From: Acinetobacter johnsonii CIP 64.6
Lineage (GTDB): Bacteria; Pseudomonadota; Gammaproteobacteria; Pseudomonadales; Moraxellaceae
Direction of reading: 5' to 3'
Assembly: GCF_000368045.1 (NCBI RefSeq)
Contig: NZ_KB849236.1
Span: 1,043,293 to 1,107,292, forward strand
DNA: 64,000 nucleotides
Shown here: piece after piece, positions 8,743 to 17,402 of the stretch
Numbering within the stretch: position 1 is the first letter of the stretch
How the letters are laid out: every line of letters begins with the position of its first letter
Position numbers and translations under genes: made by a program
Notes under the pieces: generated by a model
Told to the model about the DNA's origin: nothing
The model's database searches: none
Seen by the model: the letters and a program-made list of their open reading frames with translations, nothing else

Positions 8743-10637
8743 GAAATGGCTGGCTGAGCATTTTTGTCACACTGTGTTTGTGTGTGCTTAGTTTTGCCAG
8801 TTCCGCACAAACGAACTTTGCTGTTAGTCCAACCTGTAAAGTGAATGTCGATAAAATTTCTGCGGTGAAAACAAGTTCTATCGATGTTGTTCCGAAGACG
8901 GGATGGGTAGAGGTTAAAAACCCTGACGTGTGGACAGAACGCTGGCCACATTACGATGGCGGCGTTTGGTACCATTTTAATTGGCATTGGAGTTGTAACG
9001 ACAGTAATGAACTGAAGCAGCCTTTAGCATTTTCTGTGGAAGGCATGAGTAGCGCAGGCGCTGTTTTTTTTAATCGAAACCTGCTTTGGAAAGATAAGCA
9101 TTTAGTTGAACCCCTATCAAAAAGTTGGAATACTCCGCGTTTTTGGATCCTTCCTGTCGAAAGCTTAAAACAAAAAAACAATGACATTTGGGTCTATGTG
9201 GTTGGTAATAGTTATGAAAGTCCGGGTTTAGGTAATTTAGAATTTTCTGATATCACAACAGCATATGATAAGCAGCAAAAACGACTTTGGAATAAAAGGG
9301 CGCTGTTTCAAGTCAACTTAGTTATTTCCACCACCTTAGGTTTGGTGTGTTTTGTCATTTGGTTTTTTAGACGCAATGAAACGACATTTCTGTGGTTTTC
9401 TGTTAGCTGTTTGTTTTGGGTGTTGTTTATTTGGAATGTCATCAATCGAGAAGTGTTTCCATATCCAAACTCTTTATGGGTCATGAAAACCACCCTGACT
9501 TATTTTGTTTTATACAATGTTTGCTTTTCCATTTACTTGCTGCGTTTTGTGAAAACAAAGTTTGCAGAGTTAGAGAAAACCTTATTTTTAGTTGCTGCGG
9601 TGTGTATTGTCACCATCTTGTTTATCCCGAGCTTGATGGTCAATATCGTATTTGCTGTGATTTTCCTGTTGTGTATAGCACTATTTATCGCATCGTTTTG
9701 CTTCGTGATTTATCGTGCCTATAAGACCAAGCGCCGTGATTTTATTTTGTTGGCCGTTTGTTTAAGTGTGATTCTTATCGTTATGCTTTACGATATTTCA
9801 TTACTTCTTGATGGACATATTAATGACCATCAGCCTTTATCGCCGTATACCTCACCGGTGATCACTTTTTTTATTGTGATTATTCTCGCAACGCGCTTAG
9901 ATAAAAATATAAAGAAAATACAAAGATTTAATAGTGAGCTTGAGCAGCGTGTAAGCTTTGTGACCAGTAATCTGTCCTCTAGTTTATATGCTCGACATCA
10001 ATTAGAGCTTGAAAATGTCCGTCTACAAGAGCGTATTCATTTAGCGCATGATTTGCACGATGGTTTGGGTGCATCCTTGGTTCGTTCCATGATTTTGGTG
10101 GATCAGAGCTCCAGCACCATGTCGAATCAACAATTTTTATCCATCCTTAAATTGCTCCGAGATGACTTAAGACAAATTATTGACAGTGGTTCCTTAACCA
10201 ATAACAAAACGCCAGATAATCCAGTGTTATGGATTGCACCTGTTCGGCATCGGTTTAGTCAGATCATGGATGAGTTGGATATTGAAGCGACTTGGAGCAT
10301 TCCTGAGGCATGGGAAATACAACCGACAGCTCTACAATGTTTGACTTTAATTCGTGTGCTTGAAGAAAGTTTGACCAATATTATGAAGCACAGTCAAGCA
10401 CGGCATATTGATGTAAAAATGTATTATCCAAGTACAACTCACTTGGTCATGATTATTCAGGATGATGGTGTAGGTTTTAATGTGGAGTGTGTGCTTAACC
10501 ACGGGATGGGCATTGGTATGCGCAGTATGAAAATGCGTTTAGAAAAAATTGGTGCTGAGCTCAATATCGAGTCTGAAAAAGGTTGTACCAAAATTATTGC
10601 CAGTTTAAGGTTTGGTGAAGGAGAAAGTGCTGAGTAG
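8739..10637 (+). CDS. 7TM-DISM type sensor histidine kinase
   Basis: A 632-residue kinase. It has a signal-peptide-like N-terminus (cut near the SSAQ segment, about residue 23), a periplasmic sensing domain rich in Trp/Tyr (about 25-185, with VWYHFNWHW), about seven membrane helices (about 190-380), a short coiled coil, the dimerisation/phosphoacceptor box HLAHDLHDGLGASL of the HisKA_3 type (His about 434) and a C-terminal ATPase with N-box EESLTNIMKHS and G-boxes DDGVGF and GMGIGMRSM. The layout matches the 7TMR-DISM sensors, whose periplasmic domain resembles carbohydrate-binding folds. It partners the overlapping response regulator. The ligand is unknown. Confidence 0.88.
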   Translation: MRNGWLSIFVTLCLCVLSFASSAQTNFAVSPTCKVNVDKISAVKTSSIDVVPKTGWVEVKNPDVWTERWPHYDGGVWYHFNWHWSCNDSNELKQPLAFSVEGMSSAGAVFFNRNLLWKDKHLVEPLSKSWNTPRFWILPVESLKQKNNDIWVYVVGNSYESPGLGNLEFSDITTAYDKQQKRLWNKRALFQVNLVISTTLGLVCFVIWFFRRNETTFLWFSVSCLFWVLFIWNVINREVFPYPNSLWVMKTTLTYFVLYNVCFSIYLLRFVKTKFAELEKTLFLVAAVCIVTILFIPSLMVNIVFAVIFLLCIALFIASFCFVIYRAYKTKRRDFILLAVCLSVILIVMLYDISLLLDGHINDHQPLSPYTSPVITFFIVIILATRLDKNIKKIQRFNSELEQRVSFVTSNLSSSLYARHQLELENVRLQERIHLAHDLHDGLGASLVRSMILVDQSSSTMSNQQFLSILKLLRDDLRQIIDSGSLTNNKTPDNPVLWIAPVRHRFSQIMDELDIEATWSIPEAWEIQPTALQCLTLIRVLEESLTNIMKHSQARHIDVKMYYPSTTHLVMIIQDDGVGFNVECVLNHGMGIGMRSMKMRLEKIGAELNIESEKGCTKIIASLRFGEGESAE

Positions 10638-10654
10638 ATTAGACTACCCAGCAC
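10626..10654. other. Stem-loop at a convergent gene junction
   Basis: AGTGCTGAGTAG and CTACCCAGCACT form 12-bp arms with one mismatch around a 5-nt loop, overlapping the kinase stop and ending 10 bp before the roxA stop. There is no U tract, so if it terminates transcription it is not a classical intrinsic terminator. Confidence 0.4.
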
Positions 10655-10663
10655 TTGGTCTGC

Positions 10664-11830
10664 TTAAGCTTCGTCGGGTGGGAGTAGCATTAAGACAGAT
10701 TCGTTCATCAGCATCGCAATGTCTTCTAGAATATCGGCATCATATAAGCTTTCATCAAGTAAGAGTGCTTCACCATCTGCTAAATTCTTGAGTAATGGTG
10801 CAAATTGCTCCGAAATGCATAGCCCTTCACCGTTGGCCCAAAATAAGAATTCAACTTCATCGTGAGTATAAAGTAGGCGAGAAGCGGGTTCTAAGATCAG
10901 CTGATAGCCTTGGTCTAAAATACCTTCTAAATCTCCTGTGCCAATTTCTTCAGCTTCAGGAATATTTTCAGGGTATTTCGGCTCTGACATCAAGGTCATA
11001 ATAGCATCTTCAAGCAAAGTTGAATTTTGTAGCTGCGCCAAAATTTCTGCTTTTAAATAATCCAATTCGTTTTGTGTTAATTGGCCGATCGGGCTTTGTT
11101 GGTCACGAACAATATCGAGCAAAGGATTACGCAATAGCGCGTTATCAGACAGTTTATCGCCTACACGGTCTACCATGTCGGTGACGTTTGGCATACGGAA
11201 GCCAAAAGAGAAAGTCAGGCAGTCATCTTCGGCTACACCAAAATGTGATAAACCTGGTGGTACATAAAGTAGATCACCTGGCGCTAATACTTCGTCAAAA
11301 TGTACGTCAATTTCAGGCAGTAATTTTAAAGGTTGGCCTGCAACAATCTCAGATTCAGCATCGCACATTTGACCCAACTGCCAACGACGATGACCATAAC
11401 CTTGAACTAAAAAGACATCGTAAAAGTCAAAATGCTTTCCGACAGAGCCACCCTTAGGTGCATAAGACACCATGATGTCATCACGGCGCCACTGCGGAAT
11501 AAAAGGAAATTTTTTCCACAGTGCTGCTAAGTCAAAAGAGTAGTGGTCTACGGCTTGAACCAATAAAGTCCAGAGTTTTGGCATCTTTTGGAAATCAGCT
11601 TTTAACAGCGGTGAAGACTTGACCGACCACTGATTTGGGTCACGGTCTTTTTGTTTGATGAGACGAGCTGTGACATTTTCATCTAAAGCCAGTTCCATGA
11701 TATCGCTAGGTTCTAAAATATTGATAATTTCAGGCAGCGCGTTGCGGACCAATAATGGCTTTTTTTGCCAATATTCGGCAAGGAACTGTTCAGCTGTAAT
11801 ACCGCCAAGAACATCAAGAGATTGGGACAT
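10664..11830 (-). CDS. roxA: Ribosomal protein uL16 arginine 3-hydroxylase (JmjC/cupin)
   Basis: A 388-residue 2-oxoglutarate/Fe(II) oxygenase of the ROX family (E. coli YcfD/RoxA, 373 residues), which hydroxylates an arginine of ribosomal protein L16. The N-terminal motif AEYWQKKPLLVRNAL is diagnostic. The JmjC core carries the metal triad: H-F-D in GKHFDFYDVFLVQ and the distal His in PPGLSHFGVAEDD. A C-terminal acidic helical and winged region completes the family architecture. It is a monocistronic gene converging on the sensor kinase. The ATG at 11830 has no strong ribosome-binding site, but upstream in-frame sequence offers no better start. Confidence 0.9.
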   Translation of the reverse strand: MSQSLDVLGGITAEQFLAEYWQKKPLLVRNALPEIINILEPSDIMELALDENVTARLIKQKDRDPNQWSVKSSPLLKADFQKMPKLWTLLVQAVDHYSFDLAALWKKFPFIPQWRRDDIMVSYAPKGGSVGKHFDFYDVFLVQGYGHRRWQLGQMCDAESEIVAGQPLKLLPEIDVHFDEVLAPGDLLYVPPGLSHFGVAEDDCLTFSFGFRMPNVTDMVDRVGDKLSDNALLRNPLLDIVRDQQSPIGQLTQNELDYLKAEILAQLQNSTLLEDAIMTLMSEPKYPENIPEAEEIGTGDLEGILDQGYQLILEPASRLLYTHDEVEFLFWANGEGLCISEQFAPLLKNLADGEALLLDESLYDADILEDIAMLMNESVLMLLPPDEA

Positions 11831-12023
11831 GGAAATAGCCTAAGCAAATTTAAAACAATATTGTGACTATTGTCTTATGATCGAAGGCCTATGTGCAAGT
11901 ATCGTTAGATTTATTTAAATGCGCTTGGTTGATTTAAATAAATTAAGTTTGTCTGAGTCGTTATGATTGCAGGCATCAAAATTTTTACAGCATAATAGGT
12001 CTAAAATATAGTGAAGAAAAATA

Positions 12024-12881
12024 GGGTCTGTTGACATTTACTGTTCATAATTAACCCTATAAAGGTAGCCATAAAAATATACAGGCTAAAGCAACAGAAC
12101 TTTGATAATTTCTTTTGAGCTTGTCATATCGAGTAGCTATTCCTCTAAATTGCTTTAATCTACAAAACATATTTTCAACTAAATGCCTGATTTTATATAA
12201 ATACCAGTCCATATGGTCATTGTTCGATTGGCTATTTGTTTTCTTTGGTATATTCGCTTTAGTCCCTGTTTTCCTGATCTGTTCACGCAGTGGTTCTGAA
12301 TCATAGCCTTTATCTGCACATACCACTTTTGTCTCTTTTAAATCTAATGTTGATATTAAATCAGGTGCAACTTTAACATCATGTGTGGTTCCATCGGTAA
12401 TCATGAAATCAATAGGATTGCCATGTGCATCAACAATCAAATGTATTTTTGAGGAGTTTCCTCCTACACTTTTAGAAATAGATTGATTCGCTATGCCGGC
12501 AGAATGTTGATGAGCACGTACATGAGAGCCATCAATAAAAATCCACTCCATATCGGGGCATGAGGCTAATAATTTGAATAATCTAAGTAACTAACCGCTG
12601 CTTGACCAACGATTAAAACGTTTGAAAATAGAGTTTGAATGACCAAAACAACAAGGAATATCTCGCCACGGACAGCCTGTTCTAATTCTATAGAGAATAG
12701 CTTCAATAAAATTGCGTAAATTTGAGTTGTGGTGAATGGATAAATTACGCAGAATAACTTTCAACTTTTGCCAGTGTTGATCTGTCAGCATGGTAAGAGG
12801 CATAGCGAATAGTAAAATTGGGTTTGGCGATTTGATTTTACTACTTCGCTATTTTTTTAAGCTAAAAGTGTCAACACACCC
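12024..12881 (-). mobile_element. IS5 family (IS427-like) insertion sequence, 858 bp
   Basis: The ends are imperfect inverted repeats: GGGTCTGTTGACATTTAC on the left and, read inward from the right, GGGTGTGTTGACACTTTT. Both outer flanks carry TA, consistent with a TA target duplication as in the IS427 group. The single transposase frame inside runs on the minus strand and is interrupted by a stop codon, so the copy looks non-autonomous. The right end lies 2 bp before the start codon of the next gene. The ends were set from the repeats and the flanking TA. Confidence 0.85.
12057..12803 (-). pseudogene. IS5-family DDE transposase interrupted by an in-frame amber codon
   Basis: Read on the minus strand from ATG 12803, the product starts MPLTMLTDQHWQKLK and runs 70 residues to WSSSG, where a TAG (12591-12593) stops it. 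The same frame then continues without a shift through LLRLFKLLASCPDMEWIFID to the end at 12057, giving 249 codons in all, the expected IS5 size. The catalytic acids are present: Asp in FIDGSHVRAH, Asp in CADKGYDSE and Glu in LVENMFCRLK. IS427-group elements often use a frameshift between two frames, but here both halves share one frame, so a point mutation is the simplest reading. Suppression or an internal start at 12551 would give only the catalytic half. Confidence 0.82.
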
Positions 12882-12883
12882 TA

Positions 12884-13306
12884 ATGTTAAGTAAAGAAGA
12901 TGCCGAGAAAATGGCGAATGAGATATTGCAAAAAGAAAGAGGGAAAAGTCAGTCCAAATTAGCGAAAAAATCATCCTCAATCGATAGGATATACAAAACA
13001 AAAAATTTGGCTAAGGTGCCGCAATATCAGCATATTTTACTTTTTAGACAAGCCAAAAGTCTTGCTGAAGATCATCCGCTATATAATAAAATGTGGTATG
13101 GCTATTTGGTATTGGCATTGTTATTTGTCAAATATCTCTTTAGACAGAGGGAAAATGTGAGTAGCTTTGACCCTAATAATATTGGTCTATTTTCATTTCT
13201 TATTCTTTTTATGCTGATTACGCTGTACCGTAGTCTATTCATTCGAATGTACTTTAAACGACTCATTCAAGCTTATCTCTCAGCAAATTCGTCTAAAAAG
13301 CTTTGA
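12884..13306 (+). CDS. Small membrane protein of unknown function
   Basis: A 140-residue protein I do not recognise. The N-terminal third is charged and helical (MLSKEDAEKMANEILQKE, then a Lys/Ser-rich stretch), followed by two hydrophobic segments (about residues 67-82 and 98-116) and a basic C-terminus. Its ATG begins 2 bp after the right end of the IS5-family element, so the present copy has no native ribosome-binding site in front of it. Removing the IS and one TA copy restores GTGAAGAAAAATA directly before the ATG, where GAAG would be a plausible ribosome-binding site. The gene is therefore probably silenced or driven weakly from within the IS. A hairpin terminator follows. Confidence 0.6.
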   Translation: MLSKEDAEKMANEILQKERGKSQSKLAKKSSSIDRIYKTKNLAKVPQYQHILLFRQAKSLAEDHPLYNKMWYGYLVLALLFVKYLFRQRENVSSFDPNNIGLFSFLILFMLITLYRSLFIRMYFKRLIQAYLSANSSKKL

Positions 13307-13354
13307 GCGATTGGCCATAATTATATTCATGATCTTGTTAAATTTAATATTCAG

Positions 13355-13386
13355 AATTGAACGGCAACATCTGCTGCCGTTCAATT
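13355..13386. terminator. Bidirectional terminator
   Basis: Perfect 12-bp arms AATTGAACGGCA/TGCCGTTCAATT around an 8-nt loop, between the small membrane protein (+) and the Maf gene (-). Confidence 0.75.
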
Positions 13387-13418
13387 TATTGGGAATCAAC
13401 TAAAAACACTTCTAATAA

Positions 13419-14012
13419 TTATGGCACAAGTACTTTTAATTCACGCAGAATATTGCATAACTGAATCATAGGCATACCCATCAACGTGGTTTGATCTTGT
13501 CCTATCATTTGTTCAAATAAGCTGATACCAAGGCTTTCACACTTGAAGCTTCCTGCACACATCAGTGGCTGTTCAATTTCAACATAACGCTGAATTTCAG
13601 GCAGTCCCAGTTTACGGAACTTAACTTTATAGTGCTCAACTAGACTACGTTCAAAACCTGTTGAGTGTTGCTGCACGCTGAGTGCGGTACTGAAGTAGAC
13701 AATTTTGTCCGAATTGGCCTGTAGCTGTTTAATGGCTTTTTCAGTACTCAATGGCTTACCAATAAAAATATCGGGTGCACCTTCACGCCATGCCACTTGA
13801 TCTGAACCAATCACGATTGCTTCAGGGTTTTGTGACGCAATGACATGCGCTTTTTCAAAAGCCAGTCGCTTGGCTAAATCATCGGCATGGCTTTCACCAC
13901 GAGGCGATTCGTCTATATCAGGGACAACGCAGCGGTAGTCTAGGCGTAAACGGTTCATGAGGTCTTTACGAGTTTGACTGCTTGATGCCAAGATGATTTC
14001 TGAAGTATTCAT
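13419..14012 (-). CDS. yceF: Maf-family m7GTP pyrophosphatase, YceF type
   Basis: A 197-residue Maf/HAM1-like nucleotide pyrophosphatase. It shows ILASSSQTRKDLM at the N-terminus, the DESPRGE segment, the conserved GSDQVAW motif and the C-terminal CAGSFKCESLGISLFE and TTLMGMPMIQLC motifs, which match the YceF subfamily (7-methyl-GTP preferring) better than YhdE (dTTP/UTP). Such enzymes hydrolyse modified nucleotides to the monophosphate, as house-cleaning. The ATG at 14012 overlaps the stop of the upstream DUF2237 gene by 4 bp, which fixes the start; a longer in-frame extension exists but lies inside that gene. Function is cytoplasmic. Confidence 0.88.
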   Translation of the reverse strand: MNTSEIILASSSQTRKDLMNRLRLDYRCVVPDIDESPRGESHADDLAKRLAFEKAHVIASQNPEAIVIGSDQVAWREGAPDIFIGKPLSTEKAIKQLQANSDKIVYFSTALSVQQHSTGFERSLVEHYKVKFRKLGLPEIQRYVEIEQPLMCAGSFKCESLGISLFEQMIGQDQTTLMGMPMIQLCNILRELKVLVP

Positions 14013-14395
14013 TCGACTGCATATTCCATAAGCACATTCAGTGGTACATAGGACAGTACAGCTTGATGGCAAGCTTGAACTTTAACAGGAGGCGCAAAAC
14101 CGGCCTGATAAGCTTCTACCCAACGGGTCACACAGATACACCAAAAGTCACCAGGTTGTAGACCTGGAAAGTCAACTTCAGGCACAGGGGTAATGAGATC
14201 ATTACCTACACGCTGAGAAAAATTTAAAAACTCAGAGGTCATTTCAACACAGATCGTGTGTTGTCCCAAATCGGAAGGTGCTGTATGACAAAAACCATTA
14301 CGGAAATATCCCGTAATCGGGGAATAACAACAGCTGGATAAAGGTTCACCCAAAACGTTTAAACGGTTTAGATTTGGATCAGGATGAATAGACAT
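14009..14395 (-). CDS. DUF2237 family protein
   Basis: A 128-residue protein with the DUF2237 pattern: NVLGEPLSSCCYSPITGYFRNG at the N-terminus, CHTAPSDLGQHTIC, then PEVDFPGLQPGDFWCICVTRW and a cysteine-containing tail VKVQACHQAVL. The family is conserved and small, and no reaction is established to my knowledge. It is the first gene of a two-gene unit with the Maf pyrophosphatase (4-bp overlap) and diverges from pgk. Several cysteines (about residues 22, 23, 35, 84, 86) are conserved, which could mean metal binding, but that is speculation. Confidence 0.8.
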   Translation of the reverse strand: MSIHPDPNLNRLNVLGEPLSSCCYSPITGYFRNGFCHTAPSDLGQHTICVEMTSEFLNFSQRVGNDLITPVPEVDFPGLQPGDFWCICVTRWVEAYQAGFAPPVKVQACHQAVLSYVPLNVLMEYAVE

Positions 14396-14534
14396 AAATG
14401 CTAAATCTAGTGAGACTTTTCACTATGATAGCAAAACTTTGCCTTTCGTTTGCTTTTCTGCAAAAGAAGCTAACCTTTTTTTGCATAATCATTTAAAATC
14501 GACGCGATTTTTATATATAGAAAGAGAGCTCTAC

Positions 14535-15725
14535 ATGAATTTTCAGCGTATGACTGACCTCGATTTAACGGGTAAACGTGTTCTTATTCGCGAAGATTTA
14601 AACGTTCCTGTTAAAAATGGTGTGATTACAAGCGATGCACGTTTACGTGCCGCTTTACCAACAATTAAAGCAGCGTTAGCACAAGGCGCAGCCCTAATGG
14701 TTTATTCTCACCTTGGTCGTCCAGTTGAAGGTGAGCCAAAACCAGAACAATCATTAGCACCTGTTGCTGCGTATTTGACTGAAGCATTGGGTCAAGACGT
14801 TCAATTAGTGACGGATTACCTTGATGGTGTTGAAGTTTTAGCAGGTCAAGTGGTACTCCTTGAAAACTGCCGTTTTAACGCGGGTGAAAAGAAAAACAAT
14901 GCAGAACTTGCAGCAAAATATGCAGCACTTTGTGATGTATTTGTGATGGATGCATTCGGTACAGCGCACCGCGCAGAAGCATCAACTGAAGGTGTGGCAC
15001 GTTTAGCGAAAGTTGCAGCAGCGGGTCCTTTATTGGCGGCTGAGTTAGATGCACTTGGCCGTGCATTACAAACCCCTGAAAAACCAATGGTTGCTATTGT
15101 TGCGGGTTCTAAAGTATCGACTAAGTTAGATGTGTTGACATCACTTTCTGATATTTGTGATCAATTGATCGTGGGTGGTGGTATTGCCAATACTTTCTTG
15201 GCAGCAGCAGGCTTCAATGTCGGTAAATCATTGTGTGAAAATGATTTGATCGATACAGCAAAAGCAATTGCGGCAAAAGTTTCTGTACCGCTTCCAACAG
15301 ATGTTGTAGTAGCTGATGCTTCTGAAATCGATTTTGCAGACTTCTTAGGTTCATTGGCTGCTGCTAAAGCAGTCGTGAAAAAAGTTGAAGATGTGACTGA
15401 CAATGACATGATTTTGGATGTAGGTCCAGAAACAGCAAAAGCATTTGCTGAAATCTTGAAAACGTCGAAAACGATTCTTTGGAATGGTCCAGTGGGTGTA
15501 TTTGAAGTTGATCAATTCGGCGAAGGCACAAAAACTTTATCTTTAGCGATTGCTGAATCTGCTGGGTTCTCTATTGCAGGTGGTGGTGACACTTTAGCTG
15601 CTATTGATAAATACGAAGTTGCAGACAAAATTGGTTATATCTCAACCGGTGGTGGTGCTTTCCTTGAGTTTGTCGAAGGTAAAACACTTCCAGCAGTTGC
15701 AGCGCTGATAGAGCGTGCACAATAA
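14535..15725 (+). CDS. pgk: Phosphoglycerate kinase
   Basis: A 396-residue monomeric kinase that interconverts 1,3-bisphosphoglycerate and 3-phosphoglycerate with ADP/ATP. Clear signatures include KRVLIREDLNVP at the N-terminus, YSHLGRP, the basic-patch FVMDAFGTAHRAEAS, AGSKVSTKLDVL, and the nucleotide-binding C-terminal WNGPVGVFE and GGGDTLAAI motifs. Length equals the bacterial norm. An in-frame start 32 codons upstream would give an unusual extension; the ATG at 14535 preceded by AAAGAGAG is chosen. A strong terminator follows. Together with fba downstream it serves the triose phosphate section of glycolysis/gluconeogenesis; in Acinetobacter these enzymes are used mainly in the gluconeogenic direction. 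Confidence 0.97.
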   Translation: MNFQRMTDLDLTGKRVLIREDLNVPVKNGVITSDARLRAALPTIKAALAQGAALMVYSHLGRPVEGEPKPEQSLAPVAAYLTEALGQDVQLVTDYLDGVEVLAGQVVLLENCRFNAGEKKNNAELAAKYAALCDVFVMDAFGTAHRAEASTEGVARLAKVAAAGPLLAAELDALGRALQTPEKPMVAIVAGSKVSTKLDVLTSLSDICDQLIVGGGIANTFLAAAGFNVGKSLCENDLIDTAKAIAAKVSVPLPTDVVVADASEIDFADFLGSLAAAKAVVKKVEDVTDNDMILDVGPETAKAFAEILKTSKTILWNGPVGVFEVDQFGEGTKTLSLAIAESAGFSIAGGGDTLAAIDKYEVADKIGYISTGGGAFLEFVEGKTLPAVAALIERAQ

Positions 15726-15750
15726 TTATTGTGTGCTCATGCTGTTGTAA

Positions 15751-15778
15751 AAAGGTTGACTTCGGTCAACCTTTTTTT
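15751..15778 (+). terminator. Terminator of pgk
   Basis: AAAGGTTGAC-TTCG-GTCAACCTTTTTTT: 10-bp arms, a UUCG tetraloop and a U tract, 26 bp after the pgk stop. Confidence 0.9.
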
Positions 15779-15874
15779 ATGGGATTAACAAATCTATTCA
15801 TCATTCAGTCATGAAAATGAAATAATGCTGAAATAAACTACAGGGCATTAAATCATCTGTTCTAGGAAAACATT

Positions 15875-16150
15875 ATGAATTTAAAAATGACCCTTGCTGC
15901 ACTTTTGTTAGCACCATTGGCACTGACTGCTTGTAAGAAAAATGAAGCACCAGAGCAAACTGCTGCGGCATCTGAAACAGCAGCAGTTGAAGAAGCTGTA
16001 ACGGCTGAACAACAAGCGGCAATTGATGCGATTGATCAGCCAGAATTGGATGAAAAGAACAAAGACATTCCTGCTGAAGTTGCAAATGCACCTGCAGATG
16101 CTGCAACTGCGGATCCTGCCGTAGAGGCTTCGGCTGCTACAGCACACTAA
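15875..16150 (+). CDS. Small Ala/Glu-rich lipoprotein
   Basis: A 91-residue predicted lipoprotein. The N-terminus MNLKMTLAALLLAPLALTAC has a short hydrophobic core and a lipobox LTAC, so Cys20 would be lipidated. The mature part is almost only Ala, Glu, Asp and Pro with little predicted structure. It is too low in complexity to assign a family. It has its own ribosome-binding region (CTAGGAAAACATT before the ATG) and a terminator after it, between pgk and fba. Its presence on the cell envelope is inferred from the lipobox alone. Confidence 0.75.
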   Translation: MNLKMTLAALLLAPLALTACKKNEAPEQTAAASETAAVEEAVTAEQQAAIDAIDQPELDEKNKDIPAEVANAPADAATADPAVEASAATAH

Positions 16151-16172
16151 ATACACGCGAATTTCGTAAAAA

Positions 16173-16199
16173 GTCCCTGCAATTGCGGGGATTTTTTTT
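16173..16199 (+). terminator. Terminator of the lipoprotein gene
   Basis: A TCCC...GGGGA stem with a GCAATTGC core, followed by eight T residues. Confidence 0.75.
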
Positions 16200-16271
16200 A
16201 AATAGTGTTATTTGTTGCTGAATTGAAACCTTTGAGCATGTAGAATATGTCGCATCAACTGGGAGGACATT

Positions 16272-17309
16272 ATGGCTCTTATTTCATTGCGCCAGCTCTT
16301 GGATCACGCCGGCGAACATGCTTACGGCGTACCAGCATTCAACGTAAACAACTTAGAACAAATGCGCGCAATCATGCTTGCAGCAGATGCGACAAATTCA
16401 CCTGTTATCGTACAAGCATCAGCGGGTGCGCGTAAATATGCAGGTGCTCCATTCTTACGTCATCTTATTTTGGCTGCAATTGAAGAATGGCCACACATTC
16501 CAGTGGTAATGCATCAAGACCATGGTACAGATCCGGACGTTTGCCAACGTTCAATTCAATTGGGCTTCTCATCAGTAATGATGGATGGTTCATTGGGTGC
16601 AGACGGTAAAACACCAACAACGTATGAGTACAACGTTGATGTAACTCGTCGTACAGTACAAATGGCGCATGCATGTGGTGTTTCAGTTGAAGGTGAAATC
16701 GGTTGTTTAGGTAGCCTTGAAACTGGTCTAGCGGGTGAAGAAGATGGTGTAGGCGCTGAAGGTGTTCTTGATCATTCTCAACTTCTCACTTCAGTTGAAG
16801 AAGCACGTCAGTTCGTTGCAGATACCAATGTAGATGCACTTGCAATTGCAGTAGGTACTTCACACGGTGCATACAAGTTCACGCGTCCACCTACAGGCGA
16901 TATTTTGGCAATTGACCGCATTAAAGAAATTCATGCGGCACTTCCAAATACCCACCTTGTGATGCACGGTTCAAGCTCTGTACCACAAGAATGGTTAGCG
17001 ATCATTAACCAGTATGGCGGCGACATCAAAGAAACTTATGGTGTTCCTGTTGAGCAATTGGTTGAAGCAATCAAGCACGGTGTTCGTAAAATCAACATCG
17101 ATACAGACTTGCGTTTAGCATCGACTGGTGCAATGCGTCGTATGATGGCTGAACAACCAAGCGAATTTGACCCTCGTAAATTCTTCGCGAAAACTGTAGA
17201 TGCAATGAAACAAATTTGTGTTGACCGTTATGAAGCATTTGGTACTGCGGGTAATGCCGATAAGATTCGTCCAATTTCTTTAGAGAAAATGGTTGATCGT
17301 TATAAATAA
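16272..17309 (+). CDS. fba: Class II fructose-bisphosphate aldolase
   Basis: A 345-residue Zn-dependent aldolase of the CbbA/FbaA subtype found in Calvin-cycle and gluconeogenic bacteria. It has the zinc/active-site segment VVMHQDHGTDPD, the GFSSVMMDGS strand, the VEGEIGCLGSLETG motif, TSHGAYKF with a metal His, and the C-terminal VMHGSSSVP and KINIDTDLRLA phosphate-binding motifs. It cleaves or makes fructose-1,6-bisphosphate from dihydroxyacetone phosphate and glyceraldehyde-3-phosphate. GGGAGG precedes the ATG at good spacing. Neighbouring pgk acts in the same route, although each gene has its own terminator. Confidence 0.96.
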   Translation: MALISLRQLLDHAGEHAYGVPAFNVNNLEQMRAIMLAADATNSPVIVQASAGARKYAGAPFLRHLILAAIEEWPHIPVVMHQDHGTDPDVCQRSIQLGFSSVMMDGSLGADGKTPTTYEYNVDVTRRTVQMAHACGVSVEGEIGCLGSLETGLAGEEDGVGAEGVLDHSQLLTSVEEARQFVADTNVDALAIAVGTSHGAYKFTRPPTGDILAIDRIKEIHAALPNTHLVMHGSSSVPQEWLAIINQYGGDIKETYGVPVEQLVEAIKHGVRKINIDTDLRLASTGAMRRMMAEQPSEFDPRKFFAKTVDAMKQICVDRYEAFGTAGNADKIRPISLEKMVDRYK

Positions 17310-17331
17310 TTCTTTTTGAATAATTTATATT

Positions 17332-17362
17332 GGAAAAGCCCACCCTGATGTGGGCTTTTCTA
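17332..17362 (+). terminator. Terminator of fba
   Basis: GAAAAGCCCAC-CCTGAT-GTGGGCTTTTC hairpin 23 bp after the stop. Confidence 0.85.
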
Positions 17363-17402
17363 TGTGTGTTTATATTCGAGGCGACAATAATAAGAGTGTG
17401 CT

